From positions 62,001 through 126,000 of the forward strand of contig NW_026729143.1 of assembly GCF_030272615.1 (NCBI RefSeq): a DNA stretch of 64,000 nucleotides. Direction: 5' to 3'. Of this stretch, positions 1 through 11,259 are shown one piece after another. The DNA comes from Cryptomeria japonica (lineage: Eukaryota > Streptophyta > Pinopsida > Cupressales > Cupressaceae). Position 1 is the stretch's first letter, and every line of letters starts with the position of its first letter. Position numbers and translations under genes: made by a program. The notes beneath the pieces were generated by a model that did not search any database, was not told where the DNA came from, and saw only the letters and a program-made list of their open reading frames with translations.

Positions 1-284
1 TCATCCATAGCATGCATCTAGAAATCATATCATCACCATGTATATATAGTAATCAAATCATCCATAGCATGAATCTAAGCATAACTCATAATCATCATCC
101 TGTATCAACAATATACGTGTCATCATACATATGCATATAATATCAAAGCATGGGATCTCTTCATATATCACATTAAAAAAAAAGATTACATGTATCATAG
201 TACAATGATGTCAAAATATATCGACTACCAAAATCCATCCAAGTCACAGTCCAAAATAATAATGTAACAAGTACCTAAAATATC

Positions 285-2264
285 TCAAATGGCACTCTGG
301 CCAGATGCTGCACCACGACTACCCCCTACTCCTCCCCCACCACCTCACTGAGGAGGACCCATAACACCCCCACTTCTCTGAGCCCTCTGTGACCACTTTG
401 ATCTTGCCCACCGCATCTTAGAATAGCTCAGTGCTTGCTGACTAACTGGCACAACCAGCTCATATATTCCCCACCAATAGTCAATCTCTCCACTTGCCTG
501 TCACATCTCCCTCAACACCACCTCAGTTGGACCCTATGCCTATGCTCCCTCCAAGACTTGGACTCTATCCTGCACCTCCCTCAACCTGTCCACCAGATCA
601 TCTCTCTCTTTCCTCACTACAGTCAGCTCCACCTCCCATGCAAATAGTTGGACATCTCTAGCTGCAATCTCTGCCTCGCTATCCTCTAACCGAGTCTGTG
701 AGTGTAAAATCATATACTCCCATACATCTCCATCTCCTCCACCTATCTCTCCCCCTCCCATCTCCATAGGAACCTCTCCTCCACCTATGGCTCCCTCTCC
801 CATCTCCATAGGCACTACACCCCCACCAATATCCCTACCTCCTTCTTTGGCAGCCCCTCGTATCAGTGGACCCTGTGATAGTCGCAATGACTCTCCCCCT
901 CTACCTCTCCTCTGTAATCATCCTCCTCCACCACCTCCACCTCCAAATCCCCCTCCACCACCAAATCCTCCTCGTCCTCCACCTCCTCCTGCTCCACCAA
1001 ATACTCCACCACCTCCATCTCCTCCTCCACCTTTTCCTGCTCCACCAAATCCTCCTCCACCACCTCCATCTCCTCCTCCTACTCCTCGACCTCCTCTCTT
1101 CCTCCTTTATCATCTCCTCTCATCCTCAAAAGGTGGTATAGGCTCGATCGGATCTGAAATCTATATAATCAGATGTGCAGTATGATACTGTGTGTACTCC
1201 TCTGTCACCCCTGCATCGACAATCTCAGGCCTCATATGCCCTGGTCTCGCCTGTAAATTCTGGAACTCTATCAAGGCCTGATCATATGGTAACATTGGTC
1301 CCCACTAAAATCTCTCCCGTACTACCCATGCATACTCCCCTGAGCCTCTCGACAATCCCTACCTCCGTCAAAACTGCCTCATCACTCTCCCTGGCACCTG
1401 TCTCTCTATAAGGTAGGATGTGCGCCCAATCAAAAAGTGTGTCATAAATACATACAGTAGCACTTCTGCATCATCCTCCCAAGGCTCACACTCGATATAC
1501 AACCTCCATATCACTGTATCTAGGTCATCTAAAGCCCGTCACAAAAAATCCAACTTCCTCAGATGGGGCTGGCTCATCATCCCTCCATACATATAAACAT
1601 AGGGCTGATATATCACCCTAAATATCAAGTAGACTGTTCGTGTGACTGGCAAGTGCTCCCAAGCCCAGATGTGTAGTAATGTGATCCCTACTGCTAGTGA
1701 TCTCTTCTCTCGGTACACCACCTCGTGTAGCTCCCTATAAATATGTGCTAGCACACATGGTCCCCAGGCATAGTGGGTCCTCTCAGTCATCATCTTCTCA
1801 ATCACCTGGTCCCAACCAACGGCTAGTCCATGTGAACGTCAGTCGGGGCACACCAAACCCCCGACGATCCTGGATAAAACTATTGGTAAAGGCTCATACA
1901 ATGCTACTATGTCCTCCTAGGATACAAAGTCATCCTCAATATAAACATCATCAGCAAATATTCTCTACACCGTCGTCGTCCCTAATGCTTGATCATAGGT
2001 CACCAGCTCCCCTCTAATCAGGATGTGTAGTATCCTCCACACATCCTCTAGCATCACTGTCATCTCTCCCATCGCCAGGTAGAAGGTACATATCTCACTA
2101 TGCCAATGCTCGGCCAGTGCTGTCATCAGTCCGCAATTCATCCGAATCACGGGACGATAGATCATATCGTACAAACTAGTCGCAGCGACGCAGAATCTGT
2201 CTGCCTCTGTCAGCTGCTATGTGGCAGGATGCTGCTCCGGCATCTGTAGAACAGGCACGTCCTC
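285..2264 (-). pseudogene. Plant mobile domain (MAIN-like) ORF, degenerate (copy 1)
   Basis: Read on the minus strand, 1965-2264 gives RFCVAATSLYDMIYRPV and then HWHSEICTFYLAMGEMTV followed by LEDVWRILHI. 1539-1805 gives HIYRELHEVVYREKRSLAVG and LHIWAWEHLP. These are the conserved blocks of the plant mobile domain (PF10536, the MAIN/MAIL1 and aminotransferase-like family), in the right order. The distal part, 540-884, has Gly/Glu-rich repeats and then a heptad-like coiled-coil stretch (LRLEDSEAEIAARD-type, VVRKERDDLVDRLREVQDRV), and the frame ends at a TGA near 285. The coding frame is interrupted several times, so no intact protein is expected. Family members occur both as host nuclear proteins and as passengers in MULE and Ty3/gypsy transposons; the polypurine tract and LTR downstream on the other strand favour the passenger reading. 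Confidence 0.75.
900..1110. repeat. CCTCCACC-type low-complexity tract
   Basis: A pyrimidine-rich strand made of CCTCCACC and CCAAATCCTCCT variants. On the plus strand it mimics a poly-proline protein and on the minus strand Arg/Trp or Glu/Val-rich proteins; all are by-products of the repeat. It lies inside the antisense plant-mobile-domain relic between the domain and the coiled coil. Copies: 29803-30013 and 58712-58922. Confidence 0.85.
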
Positions 2265-2504
2265 CTACACACATCAACAAACATTAGTTGTTTTGGTACA
2301 AACTTTCTTAAGTTTTCAACCTAGACTATCAACAGATACTTTGATCAAGTATCTTCGGGTCTCAATAGGTAATCGATTATGGCAATCCTAGACTACAACA
2401 GACATTTATCATAATGACCTAGTCTCAAGGGGGCTGCTATAATTCACCAAAACAACCAATCAAACAATCAACTGAGACATCAGGCTATGTTCTCTAACAC
2501 TGGG

Positions 2505-2790
2505 GAATTTTTATCACAATAGTGCTATTCTGCTCACAATAGCGCCACAATTTGTGCACAAAAGTGCTAAACAATCAAACACGCTAAATTAACTACACAA
2601 CAATGCTATTCAATAACAACAGCACTACAACAAACATACAAACGTGCTAATACTACAATACCACTACTACTATGTAATGAAAGCACTAAACCTAACACAA
2701 GCGCTACAACTACTATACAATAGCACCATTGCGGCATAATAGTGCTATTCTAGGCGACAATAGCATTAAAACATGGTTTTAGCGCTATTA
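2505..2790. repeat. Degenerate AGYGCTA/AGCACTA motif cluster
   Basis: About a dozen and a half occurrences of a heptamer-like word (AGTGCTA, AGCGCTA, AGCACTA, AATGCTA) spaced roughly 15-30 bases apart, mixed with CAACAA and ACACAA. The words are near-palindromic (AGCGCT). It sits between the 5' end of the antisense ORF and the LTR. Copies: 31408-31693 and 60317-60602. Function unknown; a decayed short tandem repeat is the simplest reading. Confidence 0.6.
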
Positions 2791-3355
2791 TCTTGATTGG
2801 ACTTTGATGCCTGAAAAAACATGCCAAAAATGCACAAAACACAAAATTCAAAATTTGTGTATAGCTGGTTTGTAGTTGTCTGGCTGTTGGAATCGACAGA
2901 TCCACTCTAGCCGGTGATCTTCTATAGGCATAGGCATGATGATCGTTGCTCACTCCTTCACCAAAAATTCCCTATCAGAGCTCTAAACTGCCAAGGAGAT
3001 AGGTGCAAATGAGCCTATTTTTTCCCCTTCCCCCCCATATATACCATCCAGCCCTAACCCTAATTCACCCCGCTTACTGTTGTGGTCCCTCTAAACTTCC
3101 AACGTCTCTCATTTCCTCATTTTACCCCCATTTTTCTCCCATCATTTCACCGTTATTGCTAATTTCTTGTATTCTACCTCCCCTCAACTTCTTGTTCTTT
3201 TTCGAGAGATCACCCGATTTTTTGAAATTTTTTAGCCCATCTGTCGAGGGGACATAGCACCCACTAAATTAACATTTATGGGGCATATTTCTTCACACCT
3301 ATTTTTCTTTCTTTGAAACGATGTGATAAACCGCACCGTCTCAAAGAGGGGCAAA

Positions 3356-4801
3356 AGTAGTCACATAAATCTGTCCATTTAATTAAATGAATATTTACTA
3401 TTTATTTGATTATTTAACTATTAATAATCAGTTAATTAAATTAAAATTTAATTAATTCATCCTCAGCCTCTTCTCCTATTAATTAAATAAATTATTCAAT
3501 TTATTTAAATATTAATTAAGCTACATTCTTAAGGAATTAAATGAATAAAACATATTTATTGAATTTAACCCTCTTTCCTCTTTTAAATAAATAATAAAAT
3601 ATTTATTTAAATCCTTAAACTACTCCCCCCCTCCCCCCACTTGCATTCTCCTACAAATGCAAGTTGCACCTATTTAGTTGAAATAAATGAATTTTATTTT
3701 AATTAAAATCCTATTTTCCCTCACCCACCAAACCCACTTACATCTTAAATCCCCTTCTAGACAATTCTAACCACTTTCTAAATTCTTCTAAACCATTCCT
3801 AATTTGCCTAATCCATTTCCTAAATATTGTCACATTCCTAGGCAACTTGAAGTCACTTCTCAAAGCCTCAAAGTCTTTGAAAAGCATTAAAGGCTTTATG
3901 TATTCAACAGGTTAACGCCTAAAGTATTCCAAACCATTAATGGCTCTTACATGACCATTAATGCTTAACTCAACTCACCCACATGGTTAGAGACTTTCCT
4001 CTAACTTAACCATCCTTTTGACTCATGGGTCTCTTCAAGCATTAATGGTTAACTCAACTCACCCACTAACTCTTGTACAAGAGTTTAGCCATTGGATAAA
4101 GGCATTATTCATTGGATAGCGACTTTATTCATTCAACTCAAGCTTAACCTTAACTCCTAACCTAACCTTCATGTCATTTCAAGCATTTAATGCTTCTTCC
4201 CTCTCCTCTCAAGCCATCTCATGTTGGCATTTGTCATCCTGGGATTGGGTTGAAAGCCCTCACATGGATCATAAATCTTTCTATCTTGACCCTTGTTGAG
4301 ATTACTTAATCTCAACCATCCATTGCCCTATTTTTCCTATAAATAGAGCCCATTCCTTCATAATTCAGATCCAGAAATCTTGTATGCATCTAATCTATAG
4401 TGAAATTTAAGAGATCATTTTAGGAGTCATCTAATCTACATTGTTATTTTGGTTAAAACCAAGATAGCTTAATTAGGCTTTCTCATATTTCGCTTGCATT
4501 TGCATATTTTAAATCATTTTTCATAAATCTTGAATCTCCATAAGACTTCCATAGTAGTGCAAAGAGCTAAGGGCTACACTCATGTGGAACTTGGAGAGGA
4601 GAGGAACAAGGGAGAAGCTACTATGAACATGTTGGCAAGCATTTGGAAGGGTCTTGTGTCTTTCTTTTGTTTTTGCATACTTTCCATTAAATGTTTGATC
4701 TCTCTTCATATGCTTGCTTAGGATCGTATTTCGTTTATGATACTAACACTAACAGTTGATTCTTGAGTCTTTTGTTTGTGTTCCTAACATCCTATTTTGC
4801 A
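3356..4801 (+). mobile_element. LTR, plus orientation (copy 1)
   Basis: A purine run AAAGAGGGGCAAA (3343-3355) directly precedes a start resembling the TGTAGACAC start of the other gypsy LTR in this window. AT-rich palindromic modules follow (3369-3640), then a TATA box CTATAAATAG at 4337-4346. The likely end is CCTATTTTGCA at 4801. Both limits are estimates: no second LTR of this family is in the unit to align against. Confidence 0.5.
4337..4346 (+). promoter_or_regulatory. TATA box of the plus-strand LTR
   Basis: CTATAAATAG, a strong plant TATA match, in an LTR-like setting about 980 bases from the presumed LTR start. If still active it would drive transcription to the right, toward the ankyrin-PGG gene whose start codon is about 1.17 kb away. 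Copies: 33240-33249 and 62149-62158. Confidence 0.5.
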
Positions 4802-5513
4802 GTGCATCGGTTATAGTAAATGGTACATGTATAAAAATGTGTGTAAATAAAGACAACATAATGTGCAATGTATGAAAATATATGTAATTGAATAAGAATG
4901 ATAGAATGAAAAGAAAGAAATTAATTTAAACAACAGTTATATCGTTTATTGAAATATAACTATATTAAATAATTATCTAATCCACTGAAATAAACTCAAC
5001 ATTAAATAAAATGTGTACATATTTCACATAGAATAAATTATTAAATTATAAATGATAAAAAAAATTTGTATTTGATTTCAATGTACACTTTCATCTAAGA
5101 AAAATAGACATTCCAACTATGAAAAAGTTGTAGTAATTTTGACGTGTAGGATCACTTCAAGTATTAAAAAAATAATGTTCTAGCAGAACACCCCATAGTC
5201 ATATTATTCGCACCAAACTAGAGTAATTACTTGGCACCCAATCAAAGCTAATTAACACTGGTTATTTGCACCCAGTCAAGGTCAAAATGTTGTATCTGTT
5301 CCAACGAAAGAAAAAGTGAGATTCCAACTAAAGTTGTGGAAACCCTGAAGTGTAAGATGTGGATACTTGTATTTTTAATGTTTCCCTTGTGGAAAAACTG
5401 AGACCACATATTCTATTATGTAGTTTCTGGCATAATACTGAATGTAGTATTATTCAATCCTATTACAAAGAAGCGTGCCTTGGTGTTGAAGGCTGTAACG
5501 GCAGATATTTAGC
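4802..5513 (+). promoter_or_regulatory. Upstream region of the ankyrin-PGG gene
   Basis: AT-rich non-coding DNA between the LTR and the start codon. No convincing TATA box was found close to the gene. A short internal duplication is visible near 5220-5290 (GCACCCAATCAAAGCTAA against GCACCCAGTCAAGGTCAA). The last 60 bases, with GAAGC, GTTGAAGGCTG and a purine-rich leader, recur in diverged form before the gene relics at 11177 and 11956, so they belong to the ancestral gene 5' end. Copies: 33705-34416 and 62614-63325. Confidence 0.4.
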
Positions 5514-8173
5514 ATGGCCACTGAGGGTCAACAACTCGGCGGAAGGATCGATCCTGACGCCTTCAAAGCTGCGGTAACGCGTTTAAGGATCGATCAACAA
5601 CTGAGTTCCCAACTTAAAGCAGCTCTCAACAATATTACACCTGGAGGGGAAAATACTCTTCTCCATTTGGCTGCTAGTGTAGGAAATCTACACTTCATTC
5701 AACAGCTCCTGCAACTCAATCGTCAACTTCTGAAGGAAACCGATCCCGAAGTGAAGCCTCTGCTTGTGAATGCTACCAATGCCGAAAAGGATACTGCGTT
5801 ACACTTGGCTGCGCAGGGAGGTTTCTCCAACGTTGTGAAGATTCTACTCCAACAACCAGAAAGTGGTGTGGATCTCCGCAATAAGCTTGATGAAACAGCT
5901 TTGTTCAAAGCCTACGAAAGCGGCAATTTAGAGACAGTGAAGGCAATATTTGACGCATCTCCGTCGAGCTTACTCGAAAGTACGGTGCACAAGAGGAACT
6001 GTTTATCTGTTGCAGTAAACAGAGGAGATTCAGGTTATTTTATTTCGATTTTAGGATTTCTTTGCCTATAAGTTTGTAAAAGTATCTGCTAAGCATCTCC
6101 TAATTTAACGGTTCAAGACAAATATCATTTTGTCCCCAATTTTTTCTTTATCTTAAATAACACGAGGATGATTGTCTATCATGTTTCAGTTCTTTCTATT
6201 TTTTCAAGTCGTTTGATTATGTTGTTTCTATTTTACTTCAGCTTCTGTTCGTTTACAGTTGATAACCAATGAGTTCTTCTTTACTTCTTCGTGTATTTAG
6301 TTGAATTCTGTATTTATGTTGTTATATTAGTTGAGGTCTGTATCGCTTCAACAAAGGTAAATTAGGCATTCTCTTACCCTTGGCCCTTCTTGAAGAACAT
6401 CTTATCTAACTTAAGGCAATGATTTTGGATGCTTCTTTTACAGATCTAGTTGATCATATACTAAATTTATCAGATGCGAAGCAGTTAATCCAACGTAAGG
6501 ACGAACTTGGCAACACAGCTCTGCATATAGCTGTTGAAAGAAACTACGTGCATATAATAAAGAAGTTAATAAAATTTGAGGCCGAACTGTGTTATTGGGT
6601 TAATGACAGCCAAGAAACTCCCATCTGTGTGGCAGCGAAATTGGGTCATCTGGAAGCAGTACAAGAGTTGATAAATGAGAGGCCAGACGCTGTCGAAATA
6701 CGGAATAGTTGTGGAATGAACGTTCTGCACTTAGCTGCCCTAGTTAGGCAAGTGCGAATTGTTGATTACCTGAACGAAGAGGTAGGCTTATCATACTTGG
6801 TCAACAAGGGACTTGACAAACCTCCACATGAAGAGCCTCTGCGAAGTGGAGGAAAGACAGATCCGGCTGAAAAGAAAGATCCAAAAGATGAGCCCGTGAA
6901 AAGTGGAGGAAACACAGATGCGGGTGAAATGAAATCTCCTTTTTCGAGGATAAGTGAAGGAGACACACCACTGCATATTGCAGCAAAGAAAAAAGACTTG
7001 AATGTAAGTCTCTTTTTATACAAACCTCTGTTTGTCACTGCTGAAGTTTGTTCTTTCAACCAATTACTGTGTACAGCTATATAAGTTTTGGGTTTGTGTA
7101 GATTCTTAATCTAATCTCGTCTATATATAGAGTCAAATTACTGAAAGTATTTCTACTGAAGACAGAAATTAAAATCATCACGGCAAGAACTTCCGTAGAA
7201 GAAATCTTTATGCATAGTTAGTTCCAATAGATCATTTAATTTTTATGAACTTATTTGAGTTTGCATTTTTCAGATGGTGAAGTCGTTGCTTTGTATAGCG
7301 GGGATAAACAAGTTTGCTGTCAACAAGGCAGGCTTAACGGCCTTTGATATCGTGAGAGAGAACACGCACTATCACGAATCTGACAAGATAATTTCAGTTC
7401 TGGCCAGTTATCCTTCCAATCGCAAGCCATTCTTGTACAGCGCTCCAAAGGTGAGTGCAGAGAAACATGAGGTTGCTGTTGAGATGGTGGACAAAACATA
7501 TGAGGACAGGCGCAACACAGAACTAGTGGTGGCAGTTCTATTAGCGACAATGTCATTTACGGCAGCTTTCACTGCTCCGGGCAGTTTCGTGACGGACGAT
7601 GGGAATGGAAATGGGGACTCAAAGGGATCGGGAATTTCGCCTGCGCCTGCGCCTGGAACTGGCTCAGACAAGAGTTTAGGTTCGCCGATTCTGCTTCCGT
7701 TGGCCTCCTTCAAGGTTTTTCTCATCTTTGATTGTGTGGCATTCTTTCTGTCGCTCTTAGTGGTGCTGATGTGGCAGATGAGTACACCTATTACCACGGG
7801 AAATAAGGTATTGTTCCTCTGTATTACCAACCTATTGGTTTGTGCCACGTTTGCCTTTACGGCCTATGGCTTCATGCTTGCAGTGTATGCCATGCTTTCC
7901 AACATGAATCCCGAGCTGGCTTGGTTCATTCTTGGGGCGTGCTTGATCATCTGCTTCTGTGGTAATTTCACTTTTTTCTACATGGCTGCAAAGTTTACAG
8001 TGAAGAAGGCTAGGTTTAACCACCTGAACGGTCTACTTCCTTTTCTTTCTGACCGTCTGGGGGAATACGTGTGGATAAAATTAGAAAGATGGGGGCTTTT
8101 GGACTTGGTGCGCCGGTCCAAAACCAAGTGGCTTGCTATCCTATACTACCATAGCAATGAGAACGATAAATAA
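5514..8173 (+). CDS. Ankyrin-repeat membrane protein with PGG domain (copy 1)
   Basis: Three exons: 5514-6033, 6444-7003 and 7274-8173, with GT-AG introns (CAG/GTTATT to TTTACAG; AAT/GTAAGT to TTTTCAG) that keep the frame and give 659 residues. The start AGCATGGCC is in good context. Residues 1-390 hold about eight or nine ankyrin repeats (NTLLHLAASVGNL, DTALHLAAQGGF, NTALHIAVERNYV, ETPICVAAKLGHL, DTPLHIAAKKKDLN). A charged linker near residues 300-345 contains a doubled 18-residue module (EEPLRSGGKTDP / DEPVKSGGNTDA). The C-terminal half has the PGG domain (NTELVVAVLLATMSFTAAFT, then APGS in place of PGG) and about four hydrophobic membrane segments near 444-460, 504-527, 537-567 and 575-600. 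Relatives include ACD6 and ITN1, membrane proteins of plant defence and stress signalling; the exact role here is not known. The frame is intact, so it is probably functional. Confidence 0.93.
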
Positions 8174-8439
8174 GGTTTGGGAAAGTTGCTTTTGCAAGTC
8201 TGATACAGTGTTGCAGCTTCTTATTTCTACATGACTTTGATCGTATTCAACTATGTCTTATAATATTAAATGTTTTCATATTATTAGAAGTGTACAAAGT
8301 ATCTACATCTGTGTTCAAATCAGATACTTGCGTGCTTAGAGCTGATTTGATATGTGTATGCTTCAAGTTGAATGTTAGATTTACTGTCAATAATATTTTT
8401 GTAAATTATTTTTATATTTAAATGATTATATTTATGATT

Positions 8440-10640
8440 CTTGAAAACAAATAAAGTGTATAAGGGTGTTTAGTCTTTTGATTGAAGATTGTGGGTTCTT
8501 GATGAATGGATAGATTATTTTGCCTTTGTATTTGGAAATGCAATCTCTCTTCATTACAAAAGAGGGTGGGTCCATATAAAGTAAGGGACCTTATCTAGAC
8601 ATGATCATACAAGTACATCATTAAAAATGCATTCCTTATGAGAGCCTAAAAGATAGAAGAAAAATATTCCATGAATAGCTTCCATCTCACAAGTGAACTT
8701 TTACGAATAAAATAGGAGATTGCTCAACTAAGTAAGAAATATGAACATTTGACTAACCTAAATTTACATTTATAAATATGAAACCAAAAAATCCAACAAA
8801 AATCATTTGTAAACATAAAAATTAATAGGTAACACAGTAACACAAAACATCTGATCATCCAAGCTTGTACTTTTGCAACTCTAGATGGGGAAGGTAAAGA
8901 GCATTAGTTGGTAATTTATTTATTTATTTTTGTTTAAATATGAGGCTAAGGTGTGTAATTATGTGGTCAATCATGTGACTATAGAAATGATCCTAGACAA
9001 TCAAATGACTAGATCTAAGGAAAAAAGAACTAGATGAGAGTTCGTGTGTGGATAAGTGTCATAACTTCTTAGATAAGTATAATGTATGGTAGTGTGCGCA
9101 TATAAAATTAGGTAACTATTCATGGGAATGCATATGTATATTAATATACCTAAGGATAGGAGAATAGTCAAAATTCCATACAATATTGCAGTATTGTTCA
9201 TAAGATATATGTATCCAAGCATTTCCTAAAAATATTCACAATATTGCATAGAAAATAACATATATATGCTAGTTTCATAATTATATTTTCCGTTACATTG
9301 AATTGTGTCTGAATCCTAATTGATCATGCATCAAAAATATTATAGCACTCAAAAATGTTCATGTAAATTTGATATCTAATTAGATATAGATTATATGAAG
9401 TTGATGTGTCCATATAAGTAATCAACCCTATTAAGACATGATAACTTAAATAATAATTTAACTATATACTTTCAACATGCTCTCATCATGAGAACCTACA
9501 AAATAGAAAAACAAATGTCCCATTGGTAGCTTGTATCTTACAAGTGAAATTTGAGAACAAAAGAGAACATTACTTATCAAAATGTCCCCTTAGTTTGAAT
9601 TAATTAAAGATAGGTGGGTAATAGAAAATTGATAACTATATCTATTATATTTAGAAATACATATCATGAATAAGGGTATGTAATATTTTGATTAACTAAT
9701 TTTGATTTCTAATGAAGATTCTAGATTATTTTATCTTTGTAATTTAGAAAGGCAATCTCTCTTCATAAATATGGTCTCAAATTCTATATTAATCCTTTGT
9801 TCTATAAAGTTAAAGATTAGAATTATGGGTCGAATTTGTGATCATGAAATCTTTATATTCTTATGGCTTGACAAACATTTTGCTTCCCTCTAGGTGAAAC
9901 TCAATCTAGTCTTATCTTCTTAAACATCTCGAGACTATCAATAGTTTGAAATAACTTGAATGATCTTTATTATGTCTTTAAGAGATAAATTTCCTTAATT
10001 AAATCCCTAGAAAATGTACAAATATTGATGATAGCAAGCAAGGGCTATCAATTACAAGTTTGTTATTCTTTTTCATTTATTAAATCTAAATGTTTCACTA
10101 TTTATTCTACTTTAATACTAGACAATGAGAGAGGATTCTTGAAAGATGACAAATATGGAATAAATAAAACTAAATTTCATTAAATTGTAACTCATAACAC
10201 CTAATGATGTAAGCTTCTTTTTTTTTTCAACTCTAGGTGAAAGTAAAAAGGATTATTTGGTGAAAATTAATTATATTTATTAATTTTTAAATATGAGGCT
10301 TAGGTGCCGAATTTTGTGGTCAATCATGTGACTAGAAAAATAATCTTACACAATCAAATGATTAGATCTAGACAAGTAAGAACTAGATGAGATTTTTTTG
10401 TAAGGGTGAGCGTCATAACTTCTTAAATATAAACAAAATGTATGGCAGCATGCACATATAAGGTTGGGTAACTATTCATGGGAATAAATGTGTGTAATAG
10501 GTAGATAGAAGGATATGGGAATAATTTCAACTCCAAATAAAATTTCACCATTGTACATAAGATACATGTATCAAAATATTTCCTCAAAATAATCACAACA
10601 TTGCATCGAACATAACATATATATGTTAATTTATGTCCTA
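8440..10640. repeat. Old diverged direct repeats downstream of the ankyrin gene
   Basis: Several blocks occur twice in diverged form. 8470-8560 matches 9660-9770 (AATGCAATCTCTCTTCAT against AAGGCAATCTCTCTTCAT). 8570-8720 matches 9400-9560 (TAGCTTCCATCTCACAAGTGAA against TAGCTTGTATCTTACAAGTGAA). 8870-9150 matches 10225-10500 (GTGGTCAATCATGTGACTA shared, then ACTATTCATGGGAAT shared). Block order differs, so at least two duplication steps or a rearrangement are needed. No coding potential was seen. Copy: 37343-39543. Confidence 0.7.
8450..8455 (+). terminator. Possible poly(A) signal of the ankyrin-PGG gene
   Basis: AATAAA, about 277 bases after the stop codon and in an AT-rich 3' region with T-rich stretches just upstream. 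Plant poly(A) signals are weak, so this is only a candidate. Copy: 37353-37358. Confidence 0.3.
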
Positions 10641-10960
10641 TCCTTTTGGTGGTTCTTTATTCTCTATCTTTTGATGACAAGACTCCCTTTTCAAAATAAT
10701 GTGATGATTAGAAAAGTTCATTTGTCTGCTTTGAAGGTGCCTACTCCACTACTCTGAAATGTTTTACGAGTAATGTTGATGCTTCTTTGACTATTGTTCA
10801 TTGTAAGAAAAGAAGTTAGTCCTTGATTGTTCCTAACATAAATGCAACCTGACTAAAACATTGGAAATATGTCATATTGTTCTCTTTTTAATTTATTAAA
10901 TACAATAAAGCTATTATTCATTTTCAAAACAATTTACTCCACTTCCAAAAACTGACAGCC
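10641..10960. other. Non-coding, nothing recognised
   Basis: AT-rich DNA with no open frame, repeat or RNA gene that I can recognise. Copy: 39544-39863. Confidence 0.5.
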
Positions 10961-10969
10961 ATGAAATCA

Positions 10970-11197
10970 ATTTCTTCAAGAGAATCACCTTTCTGTCATA
11001 TTGTCATTTCATGTCTTTTTTAACAGCTATGCCCATTTTTCTACTTTAAAGTGAGGATGCATTCTAATGTGTAGAGCCGTATCCATTTCACAACAGAATA
11101 GTTTATGTCACATTATTCACTGATATTATAAGGAAGCATCTTGACCAGCCTTAGAAAATGACGAAAGAAAGATGTCATGTCAACTAACCACGAATAG
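10970..11197 (+). pseudogene. Relic of ankyrin-gene promoter and start (relic 1)
   Basis: A block with CATTTTTCTAC, GTGTAGAGCCGTATCCATTTCACAACA and an ATTATAAGGAAGCATCTTGA leader ends in ATG TCA ACT AAC CAC GAA TAG (11177-11197). The layout matches the 5' end of the real gene (ATTACAAAGAAGCGTGCCTTGG leader, ATG GCC ACT GAG). Only a few codons remain. Copy: 39873-40100. Confidence 0.5.
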
Positions 11198-11259
11198 ACA
11201 AACAGAACGATTAATCACTTTAGTGTTGGCACTCTTTCGCGAGGTCGTAGTCATGGGGT

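Larger units (their letters stand above)
1..4801 (+). mobile_element. Ty3/gypsy-like remnant, 3' part (copy 1)
   Basis: Inferred 3' end of a plus-strand LTR retrotransposon: CATT-rich spacer, an antisense plant-mobile-domain ORF (285-2264), a polypurine tract at about 3343-3355, and an LTR from about 3356 to about 4801. Antisense extra ORFs between pol and the 3' LTR are known in the Tat lineage of plant Ty3/gypsy elements, which is the model used here. The left limit is uncertain and may lie in the preceding unit just after the minus-strand LTR. The element is broken and old; no pol is visible. Confidence 0.5.

Noticed and set aside
435-647. Plus-strand 70-codon frame opposite the coiled-coil part of the antisense ORF
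   Set aside because: No ATG at its start and no homology; it is the complement of the heptad region.
787-1185. Plus-strand proline-rich frame of 132 codons, and minus-strand Arg/Trp-rich frames
   Set aside because: All arise from the CCTCCACC low-complexity tract; there is no start context, homology or conserved domain, and the domain evidence supports only the minus-strand plant mobile domain.
3050-3066. Telomere-like CCCTAACCCTAA
   Set aside because: Only two units, inside a transposon relic; not a telomere or a clear interstitial telomeric tract.
5359-5577. Short plus-strand frame overlapping the start of the ankyrin gene
   Set aside because: Out of frame with exon 1 and without homology.
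7408-7848. Minus-strand frame of 146 codons across ankyrin exon 3
   Set aside because: Shadow of the conserved PGG-domain coding strand.
9001-9222. Minus-strand 73-codon hydrophobic frame
   Set aside because: AT-rich chance frame inside an old repeat block whose diverged partner does not keep it open.
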